DNA of 64,000 nucleotides from Paucidesulfovibrio sp050251775 (GTDB lineage: Bacteria > Desulfobacterota > Desulfovibrionia > Desulfovibrionales > Desulfovibrionaceae). Positions within the stretch are counted from its first letter, which is position 1, and each line of letters begins with the position of its first letter. Made by a program: the position numbers and the translations under genes. Of the stretch, positions 7,681-16,462 are shown piece by piece. The notes under the pieces were generated by a model. The model was not told the origin of the DNA, did no database searches, and was given only the letters and a program-made list of their open reading frames with translations. The stretch covers positions 28,550-92,549 of the forward strand of contig JBFWMD010000002.1 of assembly GCA_050251775.1 (NCBI GenBank). Reading direction: 5' to 3'.

Positions 7681-10600
7681 TCAGACTTGCCGCGCACGGT
7701 CCCGAAGGTCCAGAGCCGCCCACAATTCCGAGGCGATGCGCCGGGCCTCACGGAAATCGAACCGCCGCAAAGCGGTCTCCAGCGCGGCCACGGCAGCCGG
7801 GTCAAGCTCACCCAGAGGCGCGGCCAGCTTCGCCAGAACAGCCAGAGCCTGGGCATCGTGCGTCAAAAGCAGCTTCAGAAAGGACTCCAGCTCGGCCACA
7901 CTCACGGCGGTCTGAACGGGCGGCCTTTTATGCACCGCCTCTTCCGCGCCGGGCATCTCGCGCAGAACCTCCTTGATACGCCGGACCAGCATCTCCAGAG
8001 AGCGTTCGCACCGCTCCAGGAGCGCGCCGCAGTCCGCTTCCGGAGCATGCATGCGGCTCTCCAGTCTGCGCGCATCCTCGTAAAGACGCATGCCGCCGAT
8101 GTTTCCGGCCACTCCGATGAGGGTGTGGACAAGGCGGGCCGCTCCGGAAGCGTCCCCGGTCGCCAGGGCCTTGCGGATCGCCTCCCCGGTCCCGTTGAAA
8201 TCCCGTACGAAATCTGACAACAGTCGTTGAAAGAGCCTTTCGTTATTGCTGACCCGGGACAGGCCGAGACCGATGTCCAGAATTTCCGGGCCGCCCGCCC
8301 CTTGCTCACAGACATCGCGGGGCTTGCCGCAATCCTTCTGGTCCGTGGGATTCCCCTCTGCGGCAACCATCCAGCGCCGCAGGGCGGCATAGAGTTCCTC
8401 TGACACGATGGGTTTGCCGACATGATCGTCCATACCGGCGGCCAGACTCTCCTGGCGGTCCTGTTCCAGGGCGTGGGCGGTCATGGCGATGACCGGCAGA
8501 CCGGAGAGTCCGGGGTCGGCGCGGATGCGCCGGACGGCTTCCAGCCCGTCCATCACGGGCATCTGGACATCCATGAGCACGGCCGCGTAGCGTTTTTCCT
8601 GCAACAGCTCAAGCGCCTGTTGCCCATCGCAGGCAATGTCCACCGCAAGGCCCACGCCCTCCAGCAGTTCCCGCGCCACCTGCTGGTTGATCTCGTTGTC
8701 CTCCACCAGCAGCACCGATTCACCCCGCAAGGTCTCGGGGAGCGCTTCGGACTCGTCGCTGGTCCGCGCACGGTCCGATTTGGAAATGCCGTCAAATCCG
8801 AGGGCCGCCACAATGGCGTCGAAAAGCAGGGAACGGTTCACGGGCTTGAGCAGATAGCCGTCCAGCCCCACCTGTTTCGCATTGCGGCGGATCCCTTCCT
8901 GCCCGTAGGCCGTGATCATCAGGATCACGGGCCGGGACGTGAGCCGCATGGCCCGGATCCGCCGGACGCACTCCGTGCCGTTCATGCCCGGCATCTTCCA
9001 GTCGAGCAGCACGATGCGGAAATCCGTTTCGCTTTTCCTGAGAAGACCCAGCGCCTCCTCGCAGCCGCTTGTGGCCGTGACGCTGAACCGCAGGGACAGC
9101 AGCATGTCGCGGAGAATCTGACGCGAGGTGGGATTGTCGTCCACCACCAGCACGGGCATGCCCACCAGGCCCACGGCTTCGGCCCGACGGTGGGAGGTGT
9201 TCTCGCCCGAGAGCGGAAATTCCAGACTGAAATGGAATTCGCTGCCGACTCCCGGCGTACTGTCCACCCCCAGTCGGCCGCCCATGAGTTCCACCAGCCT
9301 GCGGCAGATGCTCAGGCCCAGCCCTGTGCCGCCGTAGCGCCGGGAAATGGATTCGTCGGCCTGGGAAAAAGGCGTGAACAGGTTCTCCGCCTGCTCTTCC
9401 GTCAGCCCGATGCCCGTGTCCCGCACGCCAAAGCGCAGCCGCGCGTTTTTTTCCCCGGCGGTTTCCAGACGCACCTCCAGCAGTACCTCGCCGGATTCCG
9501 TGAACTTCACGGCATTGCTCACAAGGTTGAGGAGCACCTGTCCCAGGCGCAACGGGTCGCCCACAAGCCCAGTGGGCACGTCGCTGCTCACGGATAGCAA
9601 AAAGTCGAGCTGTTTTTCCGCCGCTCCCAGACCCGTGATGCCCACCACGTCCCCGAGCACGGTCTCCAGGTCAAAGGCGGTTTTCTCGATGCCGAGCATT
9701 CCGGCCTCGATCTTGGAATAGTCGAGAATGTCGTTGATCACGCGAAGCAGCACCTCCGCAGAGGCTCTGATCTTGTTGAGATAGTCCTCCTGCCGGGGGG
9801 TCAGCTCGGTCTTCAGCGCCAAATGGCACATGCCGATGACCGCGTTGAGCGGCGTACGGATCTCGTGGCTCATGCGGGCCAGAAACTCGCTCTTGGTCCT
9901 GTTGGCGGCCTCGGCGATCTCGGTCAGCCGGGTCGATTCCGCAAGGGAGCCGCAAAGCCGCGTGTTGGATTCCCGCAGCTGTTCGCCCTGACGGCGAAAC
10001 GAATCGAGCATCCGGGTCAACTGCCCCAGTGTTGGCCGGAAAACAAAAAGATATTCCAAGAAAAGCACGAACAGGCCGCACCCCAGGACCACCAGCTCCA
10101 TGCGCTGCAGAACCCGGACGTGGGCCGAGGCCTCCTCGTCGAAACGAAAGGTGATCTTGTCCATCAGGAACAAGTAGTGTTGCTCGTCCGCGAGCATGGA
10201 TTCCGTCGTCTCCCGCAAAAGCTCGGGCGTAAAGGCCCGCTCCTCGGCCGCCTGGAGCAGTGTGCGAACCGAGGCGGCCATGCGCTCGTGAAACGGGGTG
10301 ATCTGCTCAAAAAAGACGTTGATCATCTCGGAATGCTCCGGCACGGGCAGCCCCAGACGCTGGTCGCCCCGCTGGAGGCCCGCCTGCGCCTCAGTCCAGT
10401 CCGCAAGGGCCTGGCGCATCTCCTCCATGTACCGCTCCCTTTCCCGGTCGCCCCCGACATGGCCCAGGGCCAGGACGCACTTGGTCAGCCGCTGGCTGAG
10501 CATGCGTTGCCGCCCGGAAAGGTTGATGATCCGCGCGTCGCTGTTTTCCGTGCGAATGGCGTCCTGCAGGAGCAGGGAGGAGATGACGAGCATCAGAGCC

Positions 10601-10692
10601 ACAAAGGCCAGTGCCGTGGCGTAGATCCATTTGACCCGGTGGATGTTTTTCTCGGTAATCATCTGCATGTGAGCCTGTTCATCCCTCTCCAT
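7681..10692 (-). CDS. Hybrid sensor histidine kinase with PilJ/NarX-type sensor, two receivers and HPt
   Basis: A 1003-residue membrane kinase. Transmembrane helix 1 (~20-43) and helix 2 (~197-218) flank a periplasmic helical sensor that carries the PilJ/NarX signature NLSGRQRMLSQRLTK. Next come HisKA with H-box MSHEIRTPLN, HATPase_c with DTGIGL and GGTGLGLSI, receiver 1 (VLVVDDN, LLDWKMPG), receiver 2 (LLVEDNEIN, LMDVQMPVMDG) and a C-terminal HPt domain with HTLIGVAGNIG. It can run a full phosphorelay, but no dedicated response regulator is adjacent. The start is uncertain: ATG 10692 or an ATG eight codons in, both with GA-rich leaders. It is followed by the palindromic terminator at 7571. 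Confidence 0.92.
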   Translation of the reverse strand: MERDEQAHMQMITEKNIHRVKWIYATALAFVALMLVISSLLLQDAIRTENSDARIINLSGRQRMLSQRLTKCVLALGHVGGDRERERYMEEMRQALADWTEAQAGLQRGDQRLGLPVPEHSEMINVFFEQITPFHERMAASVRTLLQAAEERAFTPELLRETTESMLADEQHYLFLMDKITFRFDEEASAHVRVLQRMELVVLGCGLFVLFLEYLFVFRPTLGQLTRMLDSFRRQGEQLRESNTRLCGSLAESTRLTEIAEAANRTKSEFLARMSHEIRTPLNAVIGMCHLALKTELTPRQEDYLNKIRASAEVLLRVINDILDYSKIEAGMLGIEKTAFDLETVLGDVVGITGLGAAEKQLDFLLSVSSDVPTGLVGDPLRLGQVLLNLVSNAVKFTESGEVLLEVRLETAGEKNARLRFGVRDTGIGLTEEQAENLFTPFSQADESISRRYGGTGLGLSICRRLVELMGGRLGVDSTPGVGSEFHFSLEFPLSGENTSHRRAEAVGLVGMPVLVVDDNPTSRQILRDMLLSLRFSVTATSGCEEALGLLRKSETDFRIVLLDWKMPGMNGTECVRRIRAMRLTSRPVILMITAYGQEGIRRNAKQVGLDGYLLKPVNRSLLFDAIVAALGFDGISKSDRARTSDESEALPETLRGESVLLVEDNEINQQVARELLEGVGLAVDIACDGQQALELLQEKRYAAVLMDVQMPVMDGLEAVRRIRADPGLSGLPVIAMTAHALEQDRQESLAAGMDDHVGKPIVSEELYAALRRWMVAAEGNPTDQKDCGKPRDVCEQGAGGPEILDIGLGLSRVSNNERLFQRLLSDFVRDFNGTGEAIRKALATGDASGAARLVHTLIGVAGNIGGMRLYEDARRLESRMHAPEADCGALLERCERSLEMLVRRIKEVLREMPGAEEAVHKRPPVQTAVSVAELESFLKLLLTHDAQALAVLAKLAAPLGELDPAAVAALETALRRFDFREARRIASELWAALDLRDRARQV

Positions 10693-11054
10693 CCCTTGAT
10701 TGATGCTCTTGAAAACGAACCGGTGTTCTCCGGGATTTCGCTATCCGCCCGGACCCCGGCCGGACCGGATCAAACGCAGCTCAGGCCCGGTCCACTCAGT
10801 CCCGGTACGGAGAGAACAAGACAATCCTCGCACTATCGCGATTCTTAGCACACCGAATACGCCTTCGCCAACAGGCGATTGCACATCCGCATCCGGGAGC
10901 ACTCTTCCGGCTGAAATGCGGGAACCGGGACGCGTTCCCCCACCCTCGTAAAAAAAGACCTGCGGAGGAACCAAAATCCCCCGCAGGTCCGGAAAACGCG
11001 GTCTATCGGGAACGGAAGTCCGCGCGGCGCAACCGGATGGTTCTCGCTTCCAGC
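10693..11054. other. Intergenic: kinase promoter region and chemoreceptor terminator
   Basis: This 362-base gap lies upstream of the kinase and downstream of the chemoreceptor, both on the minus strand. Apart from the clear terminator at 10950-10989 I see no convincing promoter boxes, RNA gene or ORF with a ribosome-binding site. Confidence 0.5.
10950..10989 (-). terminator. Rho-independent terminator of the chemoreceptor gene
   Basis: On the minus strand a 9-bp stem (GACCTGCGG / CCGCAGGTC, loop 15 nt) is followed directly by seven T. It lies 65 bases after the stop codon of the chemoreceptor gene. Confidence 0.88.
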
Positions 11055-13355
11055 CTAGTAGCGCCGCAGTTCTTCGCCGTTGCGCTCAACCTGTTCTTCG
11101 TCATCCTCCTGGTCCGAAGCGTCGCCTGGGGCAGGAAGCCCCATCGCAACGTTTCTGGCCACCATGGTGCGCTCCGCACCATGACCCCTCTTCAACTCAA
11201 AACGCCGCAACAGCCGCCGCAGTTCCGAGGCCTGATTTGACAGCGCCGTTGCGGCAGCTGCGCTTTCTTCCGCATTGGCGGTATTCTGCTGGGTGACCTG
11301 GTCGATCTGCCCCAAGCCGTCATCAATCTGCGCAATGCCTTCCGCCTGCTCAGCGCTGGCCTTGGCGATATCCGATATCAGGCTCGTGGCTTTGGAAATA
11401 CCTGTGACGATTTCTTCCAGAGCAGCAGCTGTCTTGTCCGCAATATCAGCTCCATTGGCGGCCTTCTGAACAGATTCCTGGATCAGTTCGGACGTTTCGG
11501 AAGCCGCCTTGGCGCTTCTGGCAGCGAGATTACGCACTTCCTCAGCCACCACCGCGAATCCTTTGCCATGCTGCCCGGCGCGCGCCGCCTCCACTGCGGC
11601 GTTCAATGCCAGCAGGTTCGTCTGGAATGCTATTTCGTCGATGACCTTGATGATCTTCCCGATGGACTGGCCGGCCGTGTTGATCTCGCCCATGGCGCTG
11701 ATCATTTCCTGCATCTGTCGGTTGCCGTTTTCCGCAGCCGCTCTCGCCGCGCCGGACATTTCGCTCGCAAGATTCGCGTTTTCCGCGTTGAGCTTTGTCT
11801 GCGAAAGCATCTGCGTCATGGAACTCGTGATTTCCTCCAGAGAGGCGGCGGATTCCGTGGCCCCCTGCGACAGGGACTGGCTCGAATCGGATATTTCCGC
11901 GCTCCCCGAGGCGATCTGTTCCGCAGCGGAACGCACCTGCTCAAGGCTCTCATTGAGGCTCCGGGACATCTCCTGAAGGGCGCCGCCGAGTTGATCCTTG
12001 TCCGAGGCCAGATCGACCTCCACGGCGAGATTGCCGTTGGCGATCTGCTCCGCCACGTTCGCGGAGCGTTGCAGGCTCTCGGCCATCTCATCCAGGGCGT
12101 TGCCGAGCTGCCCGACTTCATCCTGCGTGCGCAACTGGAGGCGCTCGGAAAACACACCGTCCCGGATGATCCCCGCCAGTTCGGCCGCCCGGCGTATCGG
12201 CTTTGCAATGCCGCCTGCGGAGAACCACATGATGCAAACCGCGAGGATTCCGACTCCCAGACTGACCAGGATTTGCCAGAAGGCACTTTCCCGGCCCTGG
12301 GCATCCAACTCCCCGCTAAGCTGCTTGACCTCCTCCAGAACGACATCCGTAGGCGCATGGACAATGACGCCCCAGTATTTCCCGGTTCTGCCGACGGGAA
12401 TGGCGGCGTAGGCAACGGCCATTCCGTTTGCGGCATCAATGCTCGCAGCGGATTTGCCGGAAGTGATGATTTCCAGTTCGTGCTCCCATTCCTCGGCAGA
12501 CAGCTCTTTCATGTGCCTGCCGATCAACTCCGGATGCTCGCTGCTGCCGACGATCAATCCCAGGTCGCTGATTACCGTGACGTTTCCCTTGCCATCCATG
12601 AAATTCGCGTCAACGTCCTCACTCAGCTTCTGGACGAACGACAAATCGTAATCCGCACCGGCCACACCGTAAAAGGTCCCGTCAACAATGATGGGTGCGG
12701 ACATTGTCGCCAACCAGACGTTTCGGCCCTGAACGATGTAGGGTAAGGGGCCGAGGATACTCTCCACGCTCTTGGTCTTGGGTGTGATGTACCAGCCTCC
12801 CTTCGGCACACCGTTGGGGTGCTTTTCATCTGAGTCATACTCTACCAATGGTTGTACATCAATATTTCCATTTTTATCCCTGGTCCAATAGGGTGTAAAT
12901 CTTCCCGTTATTGCATTACTGCCACTTTTACCTGTTCTGTAATTCTCATCCTCATTGTCAAACTTATCAGGCTCCCAGCAGGAATATGTTCCGTTGAACG
13001 TAGGGTTTTCCTTCAGAACATTTCGCAGTATCGCGTTGAGCCCTTCCCGGTTCAGCTGCACCGCAGAATTGCCATCCCTGTCACGCTGCTTAATCACGGC
13101 AAAGGTTTGAGCCATGGTGCGCGCAGCATCCATGGCAAACTCGAATTCGCTCTTCAAGGCAAAGGCCTGTTTCCCGGAGAGTGCTTCCAGTGTTTCAAGA
13201 GCACTTTGCGTCTGTAATTCAGCAAATCTATCCTGCGCATACTTCTGTGACATGGAAGTGTATATTTGCCCGAACAGGACAACTACGCATACAGCAAGAA
13301 CCAAAAATATACCTGCGATACCAGCGATCTTCAATTGAATGGATTTAATCTTCAT
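11055..13355 (-). CDS. Methyl-accepting chemotaxis protein with dCache sensor
   Basis: A 766-residue chemoreceptor. The start at ATG 13355 (GAGGGTG just upstream) gives a short MKIKSIQLK leader, then transmembrane helix 1, a ~300-residue periplasmic dCache-type domain (PYWTRD, GGWYITPKTKS, GADYDLSFV), helix 2 (~360-380), HAMP (~385-440) and the long cytoplasmic coiled coil. The signalling tip carries the canonical hairpin IDEIAFQTNLLALNAAVEAA and AVVAEEVRNLA. It should sense a small organic ligand and control CheA; no CheR-tethering NWETF pentapeptide is seen at the C terminus. It is monocistronic, with its own terminator and an AT-rich upstream region. Confidence 0.95.
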   Translation of the reverse strand: MKIKSIQLKIAGIAGIFLVLAVCVVVLFGQIYTSMSQKYAQDRFAELQTQSALETLEALSGKQAFALKSEFEFAMDAARTMAQTFAVIKQRDRDGNSAVQLNREGLNAILRNVLKENPTFNGTYSCWEPDKFDNEDENYRTGKSGSNAITGRFTPYWTRDKNGNIDVQPLVEYDSDEKHPNGVPKGGWYITPKTKSVESILGPLPYIVQGRNVWLATMSAPIIVDGTFYGVAGADYDLSFVQKLSEDVDANFMDGKGNVTVISDLGLIVGSSEHPELIGRHMKELSAEEWEHELEIITSGKSAASIDAANGMAVAYAAIPVGRTGKYWGVIVHAPTDVVLEEVKQLSGELDAQGRESAFWQILVSLGVGILAVCIMWFSAGGIAKPIRRAAELAGIIRDGVFSERLQLRTQDEVGQLGNALDEMAESLQRSANVAEQIANGNLAVEVDLASDKDQLGGALQEMSRSLNESLEQVRSAAEQIASGSAEISDSSQSLSQGATESAASLEEITSSMTQMLSQTKLNAENANLASEMSGAARAAAENGNRQMQEMISAMGEINTAGQSIGKIIKVIDEIAFQTNLLALNAAVEAARAGQHGKGFAVVAEEVRNLAARSAKAASETSELIQESVQKAANGADIADKTAAALEEIVTGISKATSLISDIAKASAEQAEGIAQIDDGLGQIDQVTQQNTANAEESAAAATALSNQASELRRLLRRFELKRGHGAERTMVARNVAMGLPAPGDASDQEDDEEQVERNGEELRRY

Positions 13356-13852
13356 AGCACCCTCTTGTCTCACAAGAAATACTCAAAAATTTTATATCGA
13401 TACACATTGTTCTCCGACAGAATGGCTGGAAAGAAACACGCATTCAAATCCATTGCTACTCGAACACCGCCCATAAAAAACGAAATATCTTCCGGCTTCT
13501 GCTGGACGGAGCCAGAACGATACCTCCCCATTCTAATTTACTACCAGATCCAATCCATTCTTGCAATACGTTGCTCCTATTTCATCTGCTACTCCTTTCC
13601 CATATTCCTTGTCCCCTCTTTTCCATTTTTCCCAGCTCACACCTGTCACCCCAAACCCCAAAGTGCTTCAGCCCCGCATGGGGAAGAACCACTCCGTTTG
13701 TCCGCCTTTGCCCCAAGTCGGAAACCGGCTCTGCTCGCGGGCACGTCTCCAACCTCCCGCGCCGAAGAGGAAAAAGCGGCAAAGCATCGCGCCTACCGGG
13801 CCGCTGCGTTTCCGCGTTGGTTCCGGATGCGAATTTCCGGCTGCGGAACGGT
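13356..13852. other. Intergenic: AT-rich chemoreceptor leader
   Basis: This 497-base gap lies between two minus-strand genes. The right-to-left upstream region of the chemoreceptor (13374-13640) is AT-rich and presumably holds its promoter; I cannot assign boxes firmly. No RNA gene or supported ORF is visible. Confidence 0.4.
13775..13805 (-). terminator. Possible weak terminator of the PAS sigma-54 regulator
   Basis: On the minus strand AGCGGC and GCCGCT form a 6-bp stem with a 19-nt loop, followed by TTTT. It lies about 50 bases after the regulator stop codon. The long loop makes it uncertain. Confidence 0.4.
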
Positions 13853-15211
13853 CTATTCCAGACCGAAACGCCGGATCTGCTTCCAGATGGTGGTCCGCGA
13901 CATGCCGAGCATCCGGGCGGCCTCGGAGCGGTTGCCCTTGGCAGCCCGCAACGCCCGCTCCAGCCGTTCCCGCTTGATCTCGTTCATATCCCGACCGTCG
14001 AGCGTCGCGCATTTCGGCGCAAGACCCCCCTGCACGATGTCGTGTGGCAGGTCCGCTGGTTCGAGCTCCCCGCCCCGGCAGGCGATGAAGGCGTACTCAA
14101 AGGCGCTTTTCAACTCCCGAACGTTGCCCGGCCAGGAATAGCGCATCAGCAGCTCCATGGTCTCCCTGGCGATGCCCTGGATGTCCTTGCGTGTCTTCAG
14201 CCGAATGCGCTGGAAAATGGACTCGGCCAGCAAGGGGATGTCCTCCCGTCGCTCCCGCAGGGCGGGCATGGCAATGGGCACGACGTTGATGCGATAGTAG
14301 AAGTCCCGCCGGAAGCTCCCCTGCTCGATGAGTTCCGGCAGGTCCCGGTTGGTGGCCGAGATGATCCTGGCCCGCACAGGAATCTGGCGGTGGTCGCCGA
14401 CCCGCTCCAGGACTTTGTCCTCCAGCACGCGCAGCAGCTTGACCTGTGTCGTCAGGGGCATGTCGCCGATTTCATCCAAAAAGATGTCGCCGTCCCCGGC
14501 CAGCTCGAACCGGCCCGCCCGGTCGCGGTGCGCGCCCGTGTACGCGCCCTTGACATGGCCGAAAAGCTCGCTCTCCAGCAGCGACTCGTTCAGGGCCGCG
14601 CAGTTCACTTTGACAAAAGGCCGGTCGCCGCGTTCCCCCAGCGCATGCACGGCTGCGGCGACCAGTTCCTTGCCCGTGCCGCTCTCACCGAAAATAATCA
14701 CAGGCGCGTCCGACTGCGCGGCCTTGGTGATCATCTCGTAGACCCGGAACATGGCCGGGGAACGCCCGATGAGACCGTGGAAGCTGTCCTCGGCCTGGAG
14801 TTCCCGGCGGTAGGTCTCGATCTGGGTTTCCTTTTCCAGCAGTTCGGTCACGTCGGTCATGACCTCCACCGCGCCGATGACCGTGCCCGAGGCGTCTTTG
14901 AGCACCGAGGCGTTCTTGACCACGTGGACCAGGGAGCCGTCCTTGCGTGTGACCGCGCAGCGTTGCTTGTGCAGCACGCCCTTCTGGAACATCACGCACC
15001 AGTGGCAGCCTTTGGTGCTGCGCACTCGCTCGCAGGAGGTGCAATTGAAGATGGTGCAGGACGCGCCCACCAGCTCCTCGCGCGAGTAGCCCGAAATTTC
15101 CTCCAGGGCGCGGTTCAGGGAAACAATCCGCCCCCCCGGATCCACGATCATCACTCCGTCCGGAATCGTGTTCACCACGGCCTTCCAATACTCTTCGAGA
15201 TCGTGGGACAT
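13853..15211 (-). CDS. PAS-domain sigma-54-dependent transcriptional activator
   Basis: A 452-residue activator: N-terminal PAS domain (~10-130), AAA+ sigma-54 domain (Walker A GESGTGKE, intact GAYTGA loop, Walker B DIFLDEIGDMP, RRDFYYRINVV) and Fis-type HTH (SEAARMLGMSRTTIWK). The PAS domain carries unusual cysteines (CTIF, NCTSC, CHWC), which suggests a redox or Fe-S sensor. The start ATG 15211 has CAGGAG seven bases upstream; an earlier ATG at 15253 has no ribosome-binding site. It is divergent from the Hdr/TusA operon, whose promoter is of the sigma-54 type, so it is the likely activator of that operon. Confidence 0.93.
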   Translation of the reverse strand: MSHDLEEYWKAVVNTIPDGVMIVDPGGRIVSLNRALEEISGYSREELVGASCTIFNCTSCERVRSTKGCHWCVMFQKGVLHKQRCAVTRKDGSLVHVVKNASVLKDASGTVIGAVEVMTDVTELLEKETQIETYRRELQAEDSFHGLIGRSPAMFRVYEMITKAAQSDAPVIIFGESGTGKELVAAAVHALGERGDRPFVKVNCAALNESLLESELFGHVKGAYTGAHRDRAGRFELAGDGDIFLDEIGDMPLTTQVKLLRVLEDKVLERVGDHRQIPVRARIISATNRDLPELIEQGSFRRDFYYRINVVPIAMPALRERREDIPLLAESIFQRIRLKTRKDIQGIARETMELLMRYSWPGNVRELKSAFEYAFIACRGGELEPADLPHDIVQGGLAPKCATLDGRDMNEIKRERLERALRAAKGNRSEAARMLGMSRTTIWKQIRRFGLE

Positions 15212-15255
15212 GGCCTTGCTCCTGTTCACTTTGTGGACATTTGTTGCGTTCATAA

Positions 15256-15263
15256 TGTTAACA
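15256..15263. promoter_or_regulatory. Palindrome TGTTAACA, candidate activator site 1
   Basis: A self-complementary octamer about 137 bases upstream of the -24 element, a usual distance for a sigma-54 enhancer. The same octamer recurs at 15357. Confidence 0.45.
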
Positions 15264-15356
15264 GGTGAACGGTCCGAGCACAAGCAACGTCGCTGCATTT
15301 TCCCTTCGCCGCCCTGATCCGCGCAAAAAACAGCGCACTATTACAATATGTTGTCA

Positions 15357-15364
15357 TGTTAACA
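15357..15364. promoter_or_regulatory. Palindrome TGTTAACA, candidate activator site 2
   Basis: The second copy of the octamer in the same divergent region, here within the longer palindrome ATGTTAACAT. It is only about 36 bases upstream of the -24 element, so it may serve autoregulation rather than looping. Confidence 0.4.
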
Positions 15365-15391
15365 TTTTCGCAGGGGGCAACCGGACTCCCC

Positions 15392-15407
15392 TGGCACGTT
15401 CGTCGCT
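15392..15407 (+). promoter_or_regulatory. Sigma-54 (-24/-12) promoter of the Hdr/TusA operon
   Basis: TGGCACG, four bases, then TCGCT matches the sigma-54 consensus TGGCACG-N4-TTGCW with one mismatch; the invariant GG and GC are exactly 12 bases apart. It lies about 50 bases before the first start codon, opposite a sigma-54 activator gene. Confidence 0.75.
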
Positions 15408-15457
15408 ATGGGAGAGGTGTTTCCACGGCACACGTTTGCAACAGGAGCACTGTTCAC

Positions 15458-15958
15458 ATGGTCCGGATCGATGCGCGGGATTCCATCACCTCCCTGGCGA
15501 TTCTGAAAATCGGATCGCTGCTGCGGGAACTTTCCCCAGGCGAGGGCATGGAGATCCTTTGCGACGACGAAGCCACCATGGAAGACATCCTGAGGATCCA
15601 TCCGAATTGTGAATGCCAGAAGGCCGCACAGGACAACGACACCGAAGACGGCTGCCTGTTCGTCCTGCGCAGAAAGCAACCCTCTCAACATCAGGAGCAC
15701 ACCATGTCCGAACTCGATCTTTCCACCATCCAGGTCAGCAGCACCGCCGACGCCCGGGGCAGCGCCTGTCCCGGCCCCCTGCTCGAAGCCAAGAAGGGCA
15801 TCGGCAAGGTCAAGGTGGGAGAAATTCTGGAAATCTACTCCAACGACTCCGGAACCCGCACGGACATTCCGGCCTGGGCGGGCAAGGTCGGCCACGAGTA
15901 CCTGGGCGTGGTCGCCGTGGACGGGTACGACAAGCACTTCATCCGCAGAAAGAAGTAG
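15458..15958 (+). CDS. Tandem TusA-domain protein (degenerate TusA fused in frame to TusA)
   Basis: From ATG 15458 (AGGAG ten bases upstream) the frame runs without a stop for 166 residues through two TusA-like domains. Domain 1 (~1-73) follows the TusA pattern (DAR start, ILKIGSLLRELSPGE, GCLFVLRRK end), but ITS stands where the conserved sulfur-carrying CP dipeptide belongs. Domain 2 (~83-166) is a normal TusA with ACPGPLLEAKK. The second domain has its own start and ribosome-binding site (next entry), so two products are likely. First gene of the Hdr operon; it should deliver sulfane sulfur to the Hdr-like complex, the cysteine-less domain perhaps acting as a docking module. Confidence 0.75.
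   Translation: MVRIDARDSITSLAILKIGSLLRELSPGEGMEILCDDEATMEDILRIHPNCECQKAAQDNDTEDGCLFVLRRKQPSQHQEHTMSELDLSTIQVSSTADARGSACPGPLLEAKKGIGKVKVGEILEIYSNDSGTRTDIPAWAGKVGHEYLGVVAVDGYDKHFIRRKK
15704..15958 (+). CDS. tusA: TusA-family sulfur carrier from an internal start
   Basis: An 84-residue TusA. ATG 15704 has an ideal ribosome-binding site (AGGAG 15693-15697, spacing 6) although it lies in frame inside the longer tandem gene. The active-site motif ACPGPLLEAKK carries the conserved cysteine that would hold a persulfide. TusA proteins shuttle sulfur between DsrE, rhodanese and Hdr-like partners; here both DsrE and Hdr genes are in the same operon. It could instead be only the second half of the tandem protein if the internal start is unused. 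Confidence 0.85.
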   Translation: MSELDLSTIQVSSTADARGSACPGPLLEAKKGIGKVKVGEILEIYSNDSGTRTDIPAWAGKVGHEYLGVVAVDGYDKHFIRRKK

Positions 15959-15968
15959 GCGGGCCGAC

Positions 15969-16388
15969 ATGGGCAGCCAGGCAAACGCGAACACCCAGGG
16001 CAAGATCCTGATTCTCGCCACGGAAAGCTGCGCCTACCCCGGCGCGGACTCGGTGGGGCAGGCGCACAGCTCCTACCCGGCCAACGTCCACATCCTCCGC
16101 GTGAAGGCGCCGGTCCTTTTTCCGGAACGGTTCTACCTGGACTGTTTCCGCAAGGGCATCGCCGGAATCATCATCATGTCCTGCGGCGAGGAGTGCCCCT
16201 ACGAGGGCGCATACAAGGCCATGGCCAAACGCCTGGACCGTGTCTACGAGCTGATGAAGGCCGAGGACCTGGACATCCGCAGGCTCCGGCTGACAGCGAT
16301 CTGCACGGTGTGCAACCGGGCGTTTCTCAATGAGGTCAACCAGATGGAACAAATCGTCCAGGAACTGGGTTCGCCGGTTCCGGCATAG
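15969..16388 (+). CDS. FlpD/MvhD-type [2Fe-2S] electron-transfer subunit
   Basis: A 139-residue protein of the hydrogenase delta (MvhD/FlpD) family at about the usual family length. Conserved cysteines are in ESCAYPG, DCFRKG, SCGEECPYEGA and CTVCN. In methanogens and in Flx/Hdr complexes this subunit links an electron donor to HdrA. Here it sits between TusA and two HdrA-like genes, so it probably passes electrons to or from the flavoproteins. No hydrogenase, formate dehydrogenase or Flx gene is adjacent, so the donor is unknown. Confidence 0.88.
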   Translation: MGSQANANTQGKILILATESCAYPGADSVGQAHSSYPANVHILRVKAPVLFPERFYLDCFRKGIAGIIIMSCGEECPYEGAYKAMAKRLDRVYELMKAEDLDIRRLRLTAICTVCNRAFLNEVNQMEQIVQELGSPVPA

Positions 16389-16404
16389 GCCGGACGCCTG
16401 GGGT

Positions 16405-16434
16405 CCCGCCCGGTCCAAACAGGACACGGGCGGG
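16405..16434 (+). other. Intra-operon hairpin
   Basis: CCCGCCCG and CGGGCGGG form an 8-bp GC stem in the 74-base gap between the FlpD gene and the first HdrA-like gene. No T-run follows, so it is more likely an mRNA-stability or attenuation element than a full stop. Confidence 0.4.
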
Positions 16435-16462
16435 AGCCGACCAGGTCTTCGGGGAGCAAGAT

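Noticed and set aside
15356..15457. Start of the tandem TusA protein at 15356
   Set aside because: That start lies before the sigma-54 promoter and has no ribosome-binding site; ATG 15458 fits.
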